15,201 nt of DNA, from contig DMJJ01000565.1 in NCBI GenBank assembly GCA_003452185.1, positions 1 through 15,201 of the forward strand, read 5' to 3'. Positions 5,706-13,612 of the stretch are shown here, one piece after another. Origin of the DNA: Verrucomicrobiales bacterium. GTDB taxonomy: Bacteria > Verrucomicrobiota > Verrucomicrobiia > Limisphaerales > UBA11320. The number at the start of each line of letters is the position of its first letter. Within the stretch, counting starts at the first letter, position 1. A program made the translations under genes and the position numbers. The notes beneath the pieces were generated by a model. It was not told the DNA's origin, did no database searches, and saw nothing but the letters and a program-made list of their open reading frames with translations.

Positions 5706-6977
5706 GTGCTGCGGCCTCGACCATGTCCCCGGGGATCCGGGGGAAGCGAAACCGGGAGCGCCCGATGGTGGCTCCTGGGTGTGGTTGCCATTTCCATCCT
5801 CGGATACCTTTGGCTCTCTGGCCCTTCCTCAACGCGGCGGCCGGCTTCTGGTGAAGCTGGAGTGCGGGTGGGGACTCCCGAGCCTCCCCCCACCCCCCCG
5901 GTCCGGCCAACACCGGAGCCCCGGGGGGAGGTGCCGCCTCCCCCGGCAGAATCGGCCGGCCGTCCCATCCTGGAGGCCTCGCCCGGGGTGGTGACTCCCC
6001 TTGGGACGGTGGTGATTCGAAGCAATCGGCCGGCCCCGGCCGATCTGCCACCGGTCGCGGGGACGCCCGGCGGGACCAACACCCCGCGGGTGGCCGACTC
6101 CGCGTCCGTCACCCCCTCGGGCGCCTTCGCCCGCGATGTCTTTGAGGTTCAGCTCGCTCTCTCGCGGCTTGGTTTCTCCTCCGGCTCGATCGATGGGAAA
6201 CTGGGAAGCCAGACCCGGGCGGCGATTCGCGCCTACCAGGAACGGGAAGGGCTTCCCCCGACGGGCGGGCTCGACGCGACGACCCGCGCCAAACTCCAGC
6301 TCGTGGGGGAGGCGATCCTTCCCTACACCGTGACGGATGAGGATGTGCAGCGGCTTCGACCCCTGGCAAAGACCTGGCTCGCAAAGTCTGAGCAGGACCG
6401 CATGGACTATGAGACGGTGTTGGAGTTGGTATCCGAGAAATCCCATTCCCACCCCGCCCTGATCCGACAGCTAAACCCGGGAGTCGACTGGGACCACATT
6501 GCGGCCGGGAGCGTGGTGCAGCTTCCCGTGGTGGAGCGGCCGGCCCTCCCGGGTCGCGCGGCCTCGATCCGGATTTTTTTGAGCGGCAAGGTCCTCCAGC
6601 TCCTCGATGCCGAGTCGCGGGTCCTGTTGCACTTCCCGTGCAGCATCGCGAAGGACAAGGAGAAGCGCCCGGTGGGGGAGCTGCACGTTGAGAAGATTGC
6701 GCCGAACCCGAACTACACCTTCAACCCCGAGGTCTTCCCCGAGTCGGAGGAGGCCCGCCAGCTCAATCGCAAGCTGATCCTGCAGCCCGGACCCAACAAC
6801 CCCGTGGGGGTTGCCTGGATCAGTCTCGATCGCCCCGGGTACGGAATCCACGGGACCCCCAGCCCGGAGCAGGTCGGCCGGACGGAATCGCATGGATGCT
6901 TCCGGCTGGCGAACTGGAATGCGGAGCTCCTGGTGAAACAGGTCTGGATCGGAATGCCGGTCGTGGTCGAGCCGTAG
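5706..6977 (+). CDS. Membrane-anchored L,D-transpeptidase (YkuD) with peptidoglycan-binding domains
   Basis: The 423-residue product would cross-link or modify peptidoglycan in the periplasm through 3-3 links, or attach proteins to it. Visible parts in order are: one N-terminal membrane anchor (21-39, WWLLGVVAISILGYLWLSG); a Pro-rich linker (about 55-140); a PG_binding_1 domain (146-197, VFEVQLALSRLGFSSGSIDG, GSQTRAAIRAYQ); a LysM-like segment (about 235-275, ending QLNPGVDWDHIAAGSVVQLP); and a YkuD catalytic domain (286-421). The catalytic motif is present, with H382 in YGIHGTPSP, H396 and the nucleophile C398 in SHGCFRLANWN. All key residues look intact. The GTG at 5706 is the first start in the frame and has no good ribosome-binding site; a start inside the gene would cut the membrane anchor. 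The gene follows recA by 41 bases and could be read with it, although the roles are unrelated. Confidence 0.9.
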   Translation: MLRPRPCPRGSGGSETGSARWWLLGVVAISILGYLWLSGPSSTRRPASGEAGVRVGTPEPPPTPPVRPTPEPRGEVPPPPAESAGRPILEASPGVVTPLGTVVIRSNRPAPADLPPVAGTPGGTNTPRVADSASVTPSGAFARDVFEVQLALSRLGFSSGSIDGKLGSQTRAAIRAYQEREGLPPTGGLDATTRAKLQLVGEAILPYTVTDEDVQRLRPLAKTWLAKSEQDRMDYETVLELVSEKSHSHPALIRQLNPGVDWDHIAAGSVVQLPVVERPALPGRAASIRIFLSGKVLQLLDAESRVLLHFPCSIAKDKEKRPVGELHVEKIAPNPNYTFNPEVFPESEEARQLNRKLILQPGPNNPVGVAWISLDRPGYGIHGTPSPEQVGRTESHGCFRLANWNAELLVKQVWIGMPVVVEP

Positions 6978-7007
6978 CCCGGGGGGCCTTCGTGGCGAGC
7001 TCCCGGC

Positions 7008-7029
7008 CAACCCTTTTCCCGGAGGGTTG
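7008..7029. terminator. Inverted repeat after the L,D-transpeptidase gene (possible terminator)
   Basis: CAACCCT (7008-7014) pairs with AGGGTTG (7023-7029) across an 8-base loop, 31 bases after the stop codon. It is the clearest hairpin in this intergenic stretch. No T-run follows it, so its role as a terminator is tentative. A second small dyad, GTTGA-AATCC-TCAAC (7160-7174), lies just before the next start codon. Confidence 0.3.
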
Positions 7030-7185
7030 ACCTCCATCAAGGTTGTCACACCGGCCCTTTTGCTAAGTGTGGGGCGTGAAGTGCGATCCGGTCAGCTTCC
7101 CGGCACGATCGATACGGATTCCGGTGGGGATTCGCCGCCCCGTCCCGGATCGGCTTCCTGTTGAAATCCTCAACCCCTCAGCACG

Positions 7186-8658
7186 ATGAACTCTCCTCAA
7201 TGGGTCCGTTGGATGACCGTGGCCGGCCTGGGCGCCGGGGCGTCGTTTGGAATCGCGGCGGAGGCGCCGCCAGGTGGGGCCGCCCCTTCGGCCGGCCTGG
7301 TGAATGACTGGCTGCGTGACCGGTCGAAGGAGTTCACGGCGTGGGATATTGGAGGCCAGTTTCGAGCCCGGTTTGAACACCGGGATGGGTTCTCCATCAC
7401 GGGGGCGGCGGGGTCGATGGACTTTCGCGACCACGGGGCCGATGTGGCCAACGGATACGGGCTTTTCCGGACCAAGGTGCACGTCGGCTACGCGCCGGCG
7501 GATTGGGCCCGGGTGTTTGTGGAGGGTCGCGACAGCTTCACGGTGGAGGATGATCGCTCGCCCCGTCCCGAGAACGATCGCACCGACCTGCATCAGGCCT
7601 ATCTCGGGCTCGGAAACCCGAAGGAGTTTCCGGTGACGATCAAAGTCGGCCGCCAGGAGCTCTCCTACGGGGATGAGCGGCTGATCGGGGCCTCTGACTG
7701 GAACAACATCGGCCGTGTATTCGATGCGGCGAAGCTGCGGTATGAGAAGGGGGGGTTCTGGGTCGATGCCTTCAGCGGCCGGGTGATCATTCCGGACGAC
7801 CACAATTTCAACGTGGCCAACGATTATGATTGGTTCTCGGGGGTCTATGCCTCCAGCCGGACGCTCCTCCCGAAGCAGGAGACCCAGGCCTATTTCCTGG
7901 CGCGCAACACCGGGCTGCAGTCCCCGACGGCCCTGGGGGCGGGGCTTCCGTCGCTGCTCAACGGGGCGACCCCTCGGGACATTTACACGGTGGGTACCCG
8001 GATGAAGTCGCTTCCGGGAGCCTTGGGGGCATGGGACTATTCCTTCGAGGCGGCGGGTCAGTTCGGACGCTTCAAGGAGACCGCGGCGGGGGCCAGCCTT
8101 GAGCATCGGGCGTTTGCCGGGCATGCCGCCGGTGGCTACACCTTCAAGGAGACGACGATGACCCCGCGTGTGGGGCTGGAGTATGACTACGCAACAGGGG
8201 ACCACGACGCCACGGATGGGAAGCACACGACGTTCGAGAATCTCTTTCCAACGAACCACAAGTTTTATGGGTTCATGGACTTCGCCTCGCTCCAGAACCT
8301 CCACGATCTGCGGCTCTCGGCCTCGGCCAAGCCCTATGCCCCGTTGCTCGTGACCCTGGACTATCATGCCTTCCTGCTGGCCGACACCCACGACAGTTTC
8401 TACACCGTGGCGGGGGCGCGTCGCGGGGGGCTGGCGGCGACCCCCGGCACCGGATACGGGATCAACCCCGGGTACGGCAATTATGTCGGGTCGGAGGTCG
8501 ACCTGGTGGCGACCTGGACGGTGAAGCGGTTCGGGACCTTCCAGGCCGGGTTGGGGCACTTCTTCACCGGGGACTACATCGAGCAATCGCTTTCGAGCGC
8601 GGCCTACGGGGCTGCGGATGCGAACTGGGTCTACCTCCAGGCGGTGTTCAACTTTTAG
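7186..8658 (+). CDS. Alginate-export family outer-membrane beta-barrel protein
   Basis: The 490-residue product matches the alginate-export (AlgE-like, PF13372-type) barrel family. Residues 1-25 form a signal peptide (VAGLGAGASFGIAAEA). Family hallmarks are GGQFRARFEHRDGF (56-69), RTDLHQAYLGLG (132-143), VGRQELSYGDERLIG (154-168) with DWNNIGRVFDAAKLRYE after it, GLEYDYATGDHDATDGKHTTF (330-350) and NLFPTNHKFYGFMDF (352-366). It ends in VYLQAVFNF with terminal phenylalanine, as expected of a barrel inserted by BamA. AlgE itself passes alginate through the outer membrane of Pseudomonas; many relatives have other or unknown substrates, and no polysaccharide genes are nearby, so 'alginate' is a family name only. 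ATG 7186 gives the signal peptide but lacks a Shine-Dalgarno sequence. The downstream gene starts 64 bases later. Confidence 0.88.
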   Translation: MNSPQWVRWMTVAGLGAGASFGIAAEAPPGGAAPSAGLVNDWLRDRSKEFTAWDIGGQFRARFEHRDGFSITGAAGSMDFRDHGADVANGYGLFRTKVHVGYAPADWARVFVEGRDSFTVEDDRSPRPENDRTDLHQAYLGLGNPKEFPVTIKVGRQELSYGDERLIGASDWNNIGRVFDAAKLRYEKGGFWVDAFSGRVIIPDDHNFNVANDYDWFSGVYASSRTLLPKQETQAYFLARNTGLQSPTALGAGLPSLLNGATPRDIYTVGTRMKSLPGALGAWDYSFEAAGQFGRFKETAAGASLEHRAFAGHAAGGYTFKETTMTPRVGLEYDYATGDHDATDGKHTTFENLFPTNHKFYGFMDFASLQNLHDLRLSASAKPYAPLLVTLDYHAFLLADTHDSFYTVAGARRGGLAATPGTGYGINPGYGNYVGSEVDLVATWTVKRFGTFQAGLGHFFTGDYIEQSLSSAAYGAADANWVYLQAVFNF

Positions 8659-8722
8659 GCGGCTGCATTTGGCAGTTGAGGAGCTCGGGTCGGCTGCATA
8701 GGCTGCGGTGCCCTTAGGGCCT

Positions 8723-9949
8723 ATGAGCGCACGCGCGATCATCCTCGGACTCCTGCTGATCATCGTCGGCCTGGCCGCCGGTCTCGGGTACCTGCTTGTC
8801 CGGGGGATCGCCCTCGCCCCCTCCGCGGCCGGGGAGGGCCCGCAGACCAACGTCGTCACGAAGGTGGCGGTGAGGAAGTTCAATTCCACGAACTACTTTG
8901 TCCGGGCCTCCGGGTTCCACTGGTCCTCGCTCGAGTCGACCAACTACGCCACCTACATCGAGAACCTGCGCGCGGTCGACTGCCCGGAGGAGACCATTCA
9001 CGACATCATCATCGCCGACGTCGGGAAGCTGTACGCCCGCCGCCGGGCCGAGGTGCTCGGCAAGCGGGAGCCGGCCCCGTTCTGGAAGACCGAGAGCCCC
9101 TATGACCGCCGTCAGCAGCAGGCCCTCCACGCCCTTGAGCGGGAGCAGCGCACCCTGATCCGCCAGCTGCTGAACGTGGACCTCGACACCGAGCTGGCCG
9201 CGATGGGGGTCGACACCGGAGTGCGGCCCGTCGACCTCGGGTTTCTGCCCGAGGCGAAGCAGGAGCTGGTGCGGGGGGTGCTCGACCGGTACCGCCAGAT
9301 GGAGGGGGTGCTGAGGGATGCCGCAGGGGGGATTTGGGGGGAGACGGACGACGAGAACCTGCGGCGCCTGACCCGCCAGGAGGAGTCGGAGCTTCAGTCG
9401 ATGCTCTCACCCCAGGAGTTTGAGAACTACCTGCTCCGGCAGTCCCCCCTGGCTGCCGAGCTTCGCACCTCCCTGAATGGATTTGAACCCTCCGAGGAGG
9501 AGTTTCGCCGCATCTTCAGCCTGCGGCGCAGCTACGAGGATGCGGCCTCGGACGTCTCCCCCGGGGATGATACCGCTTCGGCCGATGGATCGGGACGGAT
9601 CCGCGCCGACATGAAGGAGCTCCTCGACGGAGAGCTCAAGGAAGCCCTCGGGGAATCCCGCTGGAAGCAGTACGAGAAATTCCAGGAGCCGAGCTACCAG
9701 GCGCTGAACCAGGTGGGCGAGCGGTTCAACCTCCCCAAGGGGATCGCGGACGAGGCCTACGAGTACATGCGGATCGCGAACGAGCAGGTGGAAAAGCTCC
9801 GGCTGAACTCCGACGTCGAGGAGGATGCCCGGGCCGAGGCCCTGCGCAAGATTTCCCAGGAGACGAGCCGCGAGGTGAAACGGATCCTGGGGCCTGACGC
9901 CTACCGCGTGTTCCGCGGTGCGGGGGGCTCCTACTGGCTGAACCAGTAA
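8723..9949 (+). CDS. Membrane-anchored protein of a verrucomicrobial family of unknown function
   Basis: The 408-residue protein has one N-terminal membrane anchor (about 5-30, AIILGLLLIIVGLAAGLGYLL), with the rest likely periplasmic. Residues 60-105 (VRASGFHWSSLESTNYATYI, ENLRAVDCPEETIHDIIIAD, VGKLYARR) resemble a conserved block I recall from many Verrucomicrobia proteins without known function. A second block (about 250-272, LNGFEPSEEEFRRIFSLRRSYED) and a third (about 305-340, LKEALGESRWKQYEKFQEPS, YQALNQVGERFNLPKG) are helical, as is the C-terminal region. Charged helical stretches (130-150, 345-390) could be coiled coils. ATG 8723 is chosen because it starts directly at the anchor; an in-frame GTG at 8708 would add five residues. 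The gene follows the outer-membrane barrel by 64 bases on the same strand and converges with the large secreted protein gene. No enzymatic motif was seen. Confidence 0.8.
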   Translation: MSARAIILGLLLIIVGLAAGLGYLLVRGIALAPSAAGEGPQTNVVTKVAVRKFNSTNYFVRASGFHWSSLESTNYATYIENLRAVDCPEETIHDIIIADVGKLYARRRAEVLGKREPAPFWKTESPYDRRQQQALHALEREQRTLIRQLLNVDLDTELAAMGVDTGVRPVDLGFLPEAKQELVRGVLDRYRQMEGVLRDAAGGIWGETDDENLRRLTRQEESELQSMLSPQEFENYLLRQSPLAAELRTSLNGFEPSEEEFRRIFSLRRSYEDAASDVSPGDDTASADGSGRIRADMKELLDGELKEALGESRWKQYEKFQEPSYQALNQVGERFNLPKGIADEAYEYMRIANEQVEKLRLNSDVEEDARAEALRKISQETSREVKRILGPDAYRVFRGAGGSYWLNQ

Positions 9950-9959
9950 CGGCAGCCGA

Positions 9960-10012
9960 CCCCCCCCCTGTTCTCCCCCGTCTCCTGTCTCTCTCCTGCC
10001 TCCCGCCGTCCC
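9960..10012 (+). terminator. C-rich, A-free tract: candidate Rho-dependent termination region
   Basis: These 53 bases, starting 11 bases after the upstream stop codon, contain no A and only six G, the rest being C and T. Rho utilisation sites are C-rich and G-poor RNA. The position between two convergent genes, with no intrinsic hairpin-plus-T-run nearby, fits a Rho-dependent terminator for the plus-strand transcript. The minus strand is correspondingly a purine-rich tract. Confidence 0.4.
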
Positions 10013-10056
10013 GTGGCTTCCTCCGCGGGGACGACGTGCAGGGGCTCCGGGTTGCG

Positions 10057-10072
10057 GGGCTACGGGTAGCCC
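10057..10072. repeat. Near-perfect palindrome overlapping a stop codon
   Basis: GGGCTAC (10057-10063) and GTAGCCC (10066-10072) are perfect 7-base arms around a GG centre. They overlap the last codons and TAG stop of the large minus-strand gene. It could fold as a tight hairpin at the transcript end, but lacks a T-run. Confidence 0.35.
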
Positions 10073-13000
10073 GGTGCGCAGGGGGTGACGGTGTATGAGG
10101 GATCGACCGGCCACGGGTGGCATCGGAAGAAGATTCTGGGGTGGCTCTTCGGGTCGAGCACCGTGTAGCTGAAGGGGCTCATCGGGACGGCATTCAGTCC
10201 GAAGGCGCACCAGTGGACCAGATCGGTGGAGGTCTCGACCAGGAACCCCTGTTCGGCAAGCCCCTGGATCAGGAGATCATCCCCGACCGGCACCCCGGAA
10301 AGGCTCGCGCTCAGCTCGAACGGGATGTTCACACAAATGTTGGCAACGAGGCCCGTCACCGAGCCCATGGCGTTCGCGAGCACGATGGAGTAGAGGCCGG
10401 TGTCGTCCGCCCCTGCGCCCGTCACGGGGAAGCTGTCCCCCGACACGGCGGTAGGCGTGTTGTTGAGGAGCCAGCTGACATTGGTGACGGCGGGAGCCGC
10501 GCTGTAGCTGGCCGGCAGGGTGAAGCTCGCTCCCGCGCTGACCGTGTTGGTCAGGGGCGGGGCTGGGGTCACCAGGACCGGGAGCCCTCCCACCCGCCAG
10601 TTGAGGACCGCGACGCCATCGCTGCCGTCGGCCGAGTCGACGAACGCGTAGTAGGTGTTCCCAGGAATTCCCTGGAATCGGACTTCGCTGGAGGTGCCGT
10701 TTTTATTGCAGGCCACGTAGTTGAAGGAGGGGGTTTTCCCCACCGAGTACACGACGAGGACCGTGTTGTAGGTGCTTCCCACGGTATCGATGATCATCTC
10801 GGCGGGCTGACTCAGGACAAACTTTTGGAACCGGGACTTCCCCCCCACGGCTCCGCAGGGGGGTGGAGGCTCCCCGATTTTTCCACCGGCCCCGGCCGAG
10901 GGAATCGTCTGGGTGCCGATGGTGCCGGCGGCGACGGAGATCGGTGCGACGTCGGCAAGCTCCGGCCCGCCGTCGTCGGCGAGGCGGGGGAGGATGAACG
11001 GCTGGGTGGCGGGCTCGTACTTGTCCTGCGAGGGAGCCCGGGGAAGGTCGCCCAGCTCCAGGCGGGCGGGCGTGCTGACCACGGTCAGCTGGTCCTGGCT
11101 CGTCACGGCCACGGTGTAGACCCCGACGTGCCGGGGGCCGACGCCGGCAAGGGTCAGCTTGGAGTCGATCGCCCCGCGGATCGCCACCCCGTTGAAGAAC
11201 CACTGGTAGGCCGCGGTGTTGGCGGAGGCCGTGACGCTGAACGTCGCGGTCGACCCGGGGAGAACCGTGAGGCTGTCGGGCTGGCGGAGGATGACCGGGA
11301 GGAGGGAGCCGGTTGACTCAAAGCTCCACGTGAGGATGAACTCGTTGGCAGCCCCCCCGAATCCATCGATGGCAATGGCGTAGCTGGTTCCAGCCGTCAC
11401 GTTGAGGGCGACCTCGCTGGTGTAGAACCCGCCGCTGTCGTCGTCCGTGGCGATCCTCTTAAGTGCATTCACCGCCTGTCCCGTGTACACGCCCAGCAGC
11501 GTGTCAAAGGTGCTTCCGTGGGTGTCGAGGCGCAGGATTCCCGGTTTGGGCGCGACCCATTTGAACCAGACGGAATGGCCCCCGGCATTCCCGCCGTGCA
11601 GCGGCTCACCGGTCTCGCGAGTGGCTCCCACGGTGGTGCCTCGCACTGATCCCTGAATCGCCAGGCCGAGGTCGAGGCGTTCGGCAAACGAGTCGGAGAC
11701 GAACCGGGCGGTGGGGACATCGATCAGAACCCGCACCGGGATGCTTTGGACCACCCCGGCGGCGTTCAGCACGATGAGGGTGTAGCTGCCTCCATCCGCC
11801 GCGCCGACGAGGGTGCGGAGGAGGGTGGGGCCGGTTTCCTGCGGGAGGAGGATCCCGTTGTGGCGCCACTGGTAGGTGAAGGGTCCGGTGCCGGCGATGA
11901 CTGCCGGGAGCTGGAAGGTTTTCCCCGGGGCGATGGTCAGGGTCTGGGGGAGGTCGATCAACACCGTCGGGGGATCGTTCACCACGAGGCGCGCCACCGT
12001 GTTGTTCTGACCGGCGAGATTCCGTGCGATCAACATGTAGCTTCCCGAGTCGGTCGCCGCCAGCGGCCCCAGGTTGAGGGTGGTCTGGGTGGCCCCCGCG
12101 ATCGGGATTTCGTTCCGGTACCATTGCAGGTCGATCGGAGTGGTCCCCTCCAGCGCCGCCGTCCAGGTCAGAGACTCGCCCGTTCTGAGAATGGCCGGCT
12201 GCGGACGGAGGCGGAACTGGGGCCGCCCGACATTCGGCGCCCCGGGGGTGGCGAAGTTCACGCTCTCGTAGAACTGGGCCCCGTCGGGGTAGCGCGCCTC
12301 GGGAAGCTGGGGAAGGGAGGCCTTGGAGTCAGCCCGGCTGACGGGAAGCCCGGTCGGGAGCAGGACCTGCAGGGTGAAGGCCCTCGATGGGAGGAGGAAC
12401 GGGGCGTGCAGCGGGGTCTGGCCCGTGGTGTTGAGGCCGGCCTGACCATCCGCCGAGACCTTCAGGAACCCGTGCGGCGGGAGGGAGTGCCCCTTGGGGA
12501 TGATTAACGGGGGGGCCTGGAGGTCGATGGCCGTGAGGGTGACCACCAGGCCCGTAAGATCGACGGTCGCACCGGACGGGTTGTAGAGCTCGAACCACCC
12601 AGCCTCGTTTGGAGGGGTCACGAACCATTCGTTCAGGATCACTGTCGGAAGAAGGATGTTCGCCGCCCCGGGGGTCGGGCGGATCAGGAGGCTCATGCCG
12701 CCCGAGGCTCCCGGGGCTCCCAGCCCGTAGGAAAGGTCGGCCGGCACCTCCGGGTAGTCGACGTAGTCCACCACTTGGGGACGGCCAAGGTAGAGCATGG
12801 TCAAGGCAAGGGATCCCCCGCCGGGCTTCAGCCGGAACCCCGCGTGCAACTCGAGCGCGGTGGCCGGGGGCGTGGCTCCGTCCATCCAAACAACCAGGTA
12901 TTGGCCCGGCGCGATGACCAGGCCGGGAGGGAAGTGCCAGCGGCGAAGCTGGCGATAGGTGTCGGTGAGGGCAAACCCGTCGAGCAGCACCTGCGTGTCA

Positions 13001-13266
13001 CCCGGGTTGTAGATCTCCACCCAGGGGCTGGCCTGCTGGAGGGCGTTGTAAGTGGTCGCCCGGTTATCGGGCTGCAGCTCGTTGATGCGAAGGAGGTGAT
13101 ACCCCGGATAGGCGGGCGTGATCCCACCCCCCGGGGGGGCGGAGGTCTGACCTTCCGAGCGGGTCGGGCTGAGCACCGGGAGCAGGGCTGTCACCAGGGC
13201 GAGCAAACGGCAGAACGCTCCTCCCTGTCGGAAGGGCGTGGCTCCATGAGGCAACATTCTGATCAT
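10060..13266 (-). CDS. Large secreted modular protein with lamin-tail, Ig-like and PPC-like domains
   Basis: The 1068-residue product is probably exported and cell-surface or extracellular. Approximate modules in order: signal peptide (1-40, with LLALVTALLPVLSP); lamin-tail-like domain 1 (58-190, RINELQPDN, WVEIYNPGDTQVLLDGFALTD, LVIAPGQYLVVW); lamin-tail-like domain 2 (207-340, ILNEWFVTPPNEAGWFELYNPSG split by a few residues); Ig-like domains (350-430, QWYRNEIPIAGATQTTLNLG with DSGSY; 432-515, YQWRHNGILLPQ with DGGSY); PPC-like domain 1 (565-650, SVWFKWVAPKPG, DTHGSTFDTLLGVYTG); Ig-like (655-738, YQWFFNGVAIRG); PPC-like domain 2 (810-892, DTVGSTYNTVLVVY); Ig-like (895-980); and a C-terminal module with VETSTDLVHW. 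No catalytic motif was seen, so adhesion or substrate binding is only inferred. ATG 13266 is preferred; an upstream TTG at 13326 adds no signal-like sequence. It is divergent from a secreted subtilase. Confidence 0.88.
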   Translation of the reverse strand: MIRMLPHGATPFRQGGAFCRLLALVTALLPVLSPTRSEGQTSAPPGGGITPAYPGYHLLRINELQPDNRATTYNALQQASPWVEIYNPGDTQVLLDGFALTDTYRQLRRWHFPPGLVIAPGQYLVVWMDGATPPATALELHAGFRLKPGGGSLALTMLYLGRPQVVDYVDYPEVPADLSYGLGAPGASGGMSLLIRPTPGAANILLPTVILNEWFVTPPNEAGWFELYNPSGATVDLTGLVVTLTAIDLQAPPLIIPKGHSLPPHGFLKVSADGQAGLNTTGQTPLHAPFLLPSRAFTLQVLLPTGLPVSRADSKASLPQLPEARYPDGAQFYESVNFATPGAPNVGRPQFRLRPQPAILRTGESLTWTAALEGTTPIDLQWYRNEIPIAGATQTTLNLGPLAATDSGSYMLIARNLAGQNNTVARLVVNDPPTVLIDLPQTLTIAPGKTFQLPAVIAGTGPFTYQWRHNGILLPQETGPTLLRTLVGAADGGSYTLIVLNAAGVVQSIPVRVLIDVPTARFVSDSFAERLDLGLAIQGSVRGTTVGATRETGEPLHGGNAGGHSVWFKWVAPKPGILRLDTHGSTFDTLLGVYTGQAVNALKRIATDDDSGGFYTSEVALNVTAGTSYAIAIDGFGGAANEFILTWSFESTGSLLPVILRQPDSLTVLPGSTATFSVTASANTAAYQWFFNGVAIRGAIDSKLTLAGVGPRHVGVYTVAVTSQDQLTVVSTPARLELGDLPRAPSQDKYEPATQPFILPRLADDGGPELADVAPISVAAGTIGTQTIPSAGAGGKIGEPPPPCGAVGGKSRFQKFVLSQPAEMIIDTVGSTYNTVLVVYSVGKTPSFNYVACNKNGTSSEVRFQGIPGNTYYAFVDSADGSDGVAVLNWRVGGLPVLVTPAPPLTNTVSAGASFTLPASYSAAPAVTNVSWLLNNTPTAVSGDSFPVTGAGADDTGLYSIVLANAMGSVTGLVANICVNIPFELSASLSGVPVGDDLLIQGLAEQGFLVETSTDLVHWCAFGLNAVPMSPFSYTVLDPKSHPRIFFRCHPWPVDPSYTVTPCAPGYP

Positions 13267-13612
13267 ACGCCGCCGGGTCTGTTGTGATCGGTCCTGGGTG
13301 TGGGCAGGCAGCTTCTCCTGCCGCAACCCCCCCCAGGGCTTTCAATGAAGGCTACGAGCGCTCACGACCCCTTCTTTCATCCATCCGGGTATCGAAACAA
13401 CCGGAATCGGGGAGAGGCTGCCCTGGAAAAAGGCGAGCGGGACCCGATTCAGGAACAGCATATTAGATACCTCGTAAGGGTCCCCTCGGCAACCAGATTC
13501 CTCCCCCCATCGGTTGGGTCGGGCCGCTTTGCTTAGTTTTCCGATGTCTTCCGCTGGAAAGTGTGGTAAGTAGGGTCGATCCAGGGCGTGTTGCGCCGTG
13601 TTCCTCCGTTGT
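13267..13612. other. Divergent intergenic region between the modular protein and the subtilase genes
   Basis: These 346 bases hold no convincing gene; short frames here have no conserved pattern. An AT-rich spot around 13458-13478 (tattagata) stands out in GC-rich surroundings and is part of a candidate minus-strand promoter. TTTCC (13538-13542) and GGAAA (13556-13560) form a loose inverted repeat upstream of the subtilase. No clear plus-strand promoter or ribosome-binding site was found for the subtilase. Confidence 0.5.
13464..13492 (-). promoter_or_regulatory. Candidate promoter for the large modular protein gene
   Basis: Read on the minus strand, TTGCCG (13492-13487, four of six to TTGACA) is followed after 17 bases by TATCTA (13469-13464); TCTAAT (13467-13462, five of six) is an alternative -10 at spacing 19. 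It coincides with the only AT-rich spot in the intergenic region. The leader to the chosen ATG would be about 190 bases. The hexamer match is moderate only. Confidence 0.3.

Noticed and set aside
3733..6051. Very long minus-strand open frame (772 codons) antisense to recA and overlapping the HNH gene
   Set aside because: It is the complement of recA and part of the HNH gene in another frame. The translation is Arg/Gly/Pro/His-rich with no domain, as expected in GC-rich DNA.
7027..7069. Possible promoter for the barrel gene (TTGACC or TTGTCA with TAAGTG)
   Set aside because: TTGTCA is a good -35 match, but the only -10 candidate at usable spacing is weak and the spacer is 15 bases. TTGACC has no -10 at 17 bases.
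8660..8699. Direct repeat CGGCTGCAT (8660-8668 and 8691-8699) between the barrel and the anchored-protein gene
   Set aside because: Nine bases repeated twice in a short GC-rich spacer is not enough to claim an operator.
7063..8889. Minus-strand open frame of 608 codons opposite the outer-membrane barrel
   Set aside because: The barrel on the plus strand has a signal peptide, family motifs and a terminal phenylalanine. The antisense frame is an Arg/Gly/Pro-rich shadow.
13284..13536. Short plus-strand frames in the divergent intergenic region before the subtilase
   Set aside because: No ribosome-binding site, no conserved pattern and unusual composition. They lie where the promoters of both divergent genes should be.
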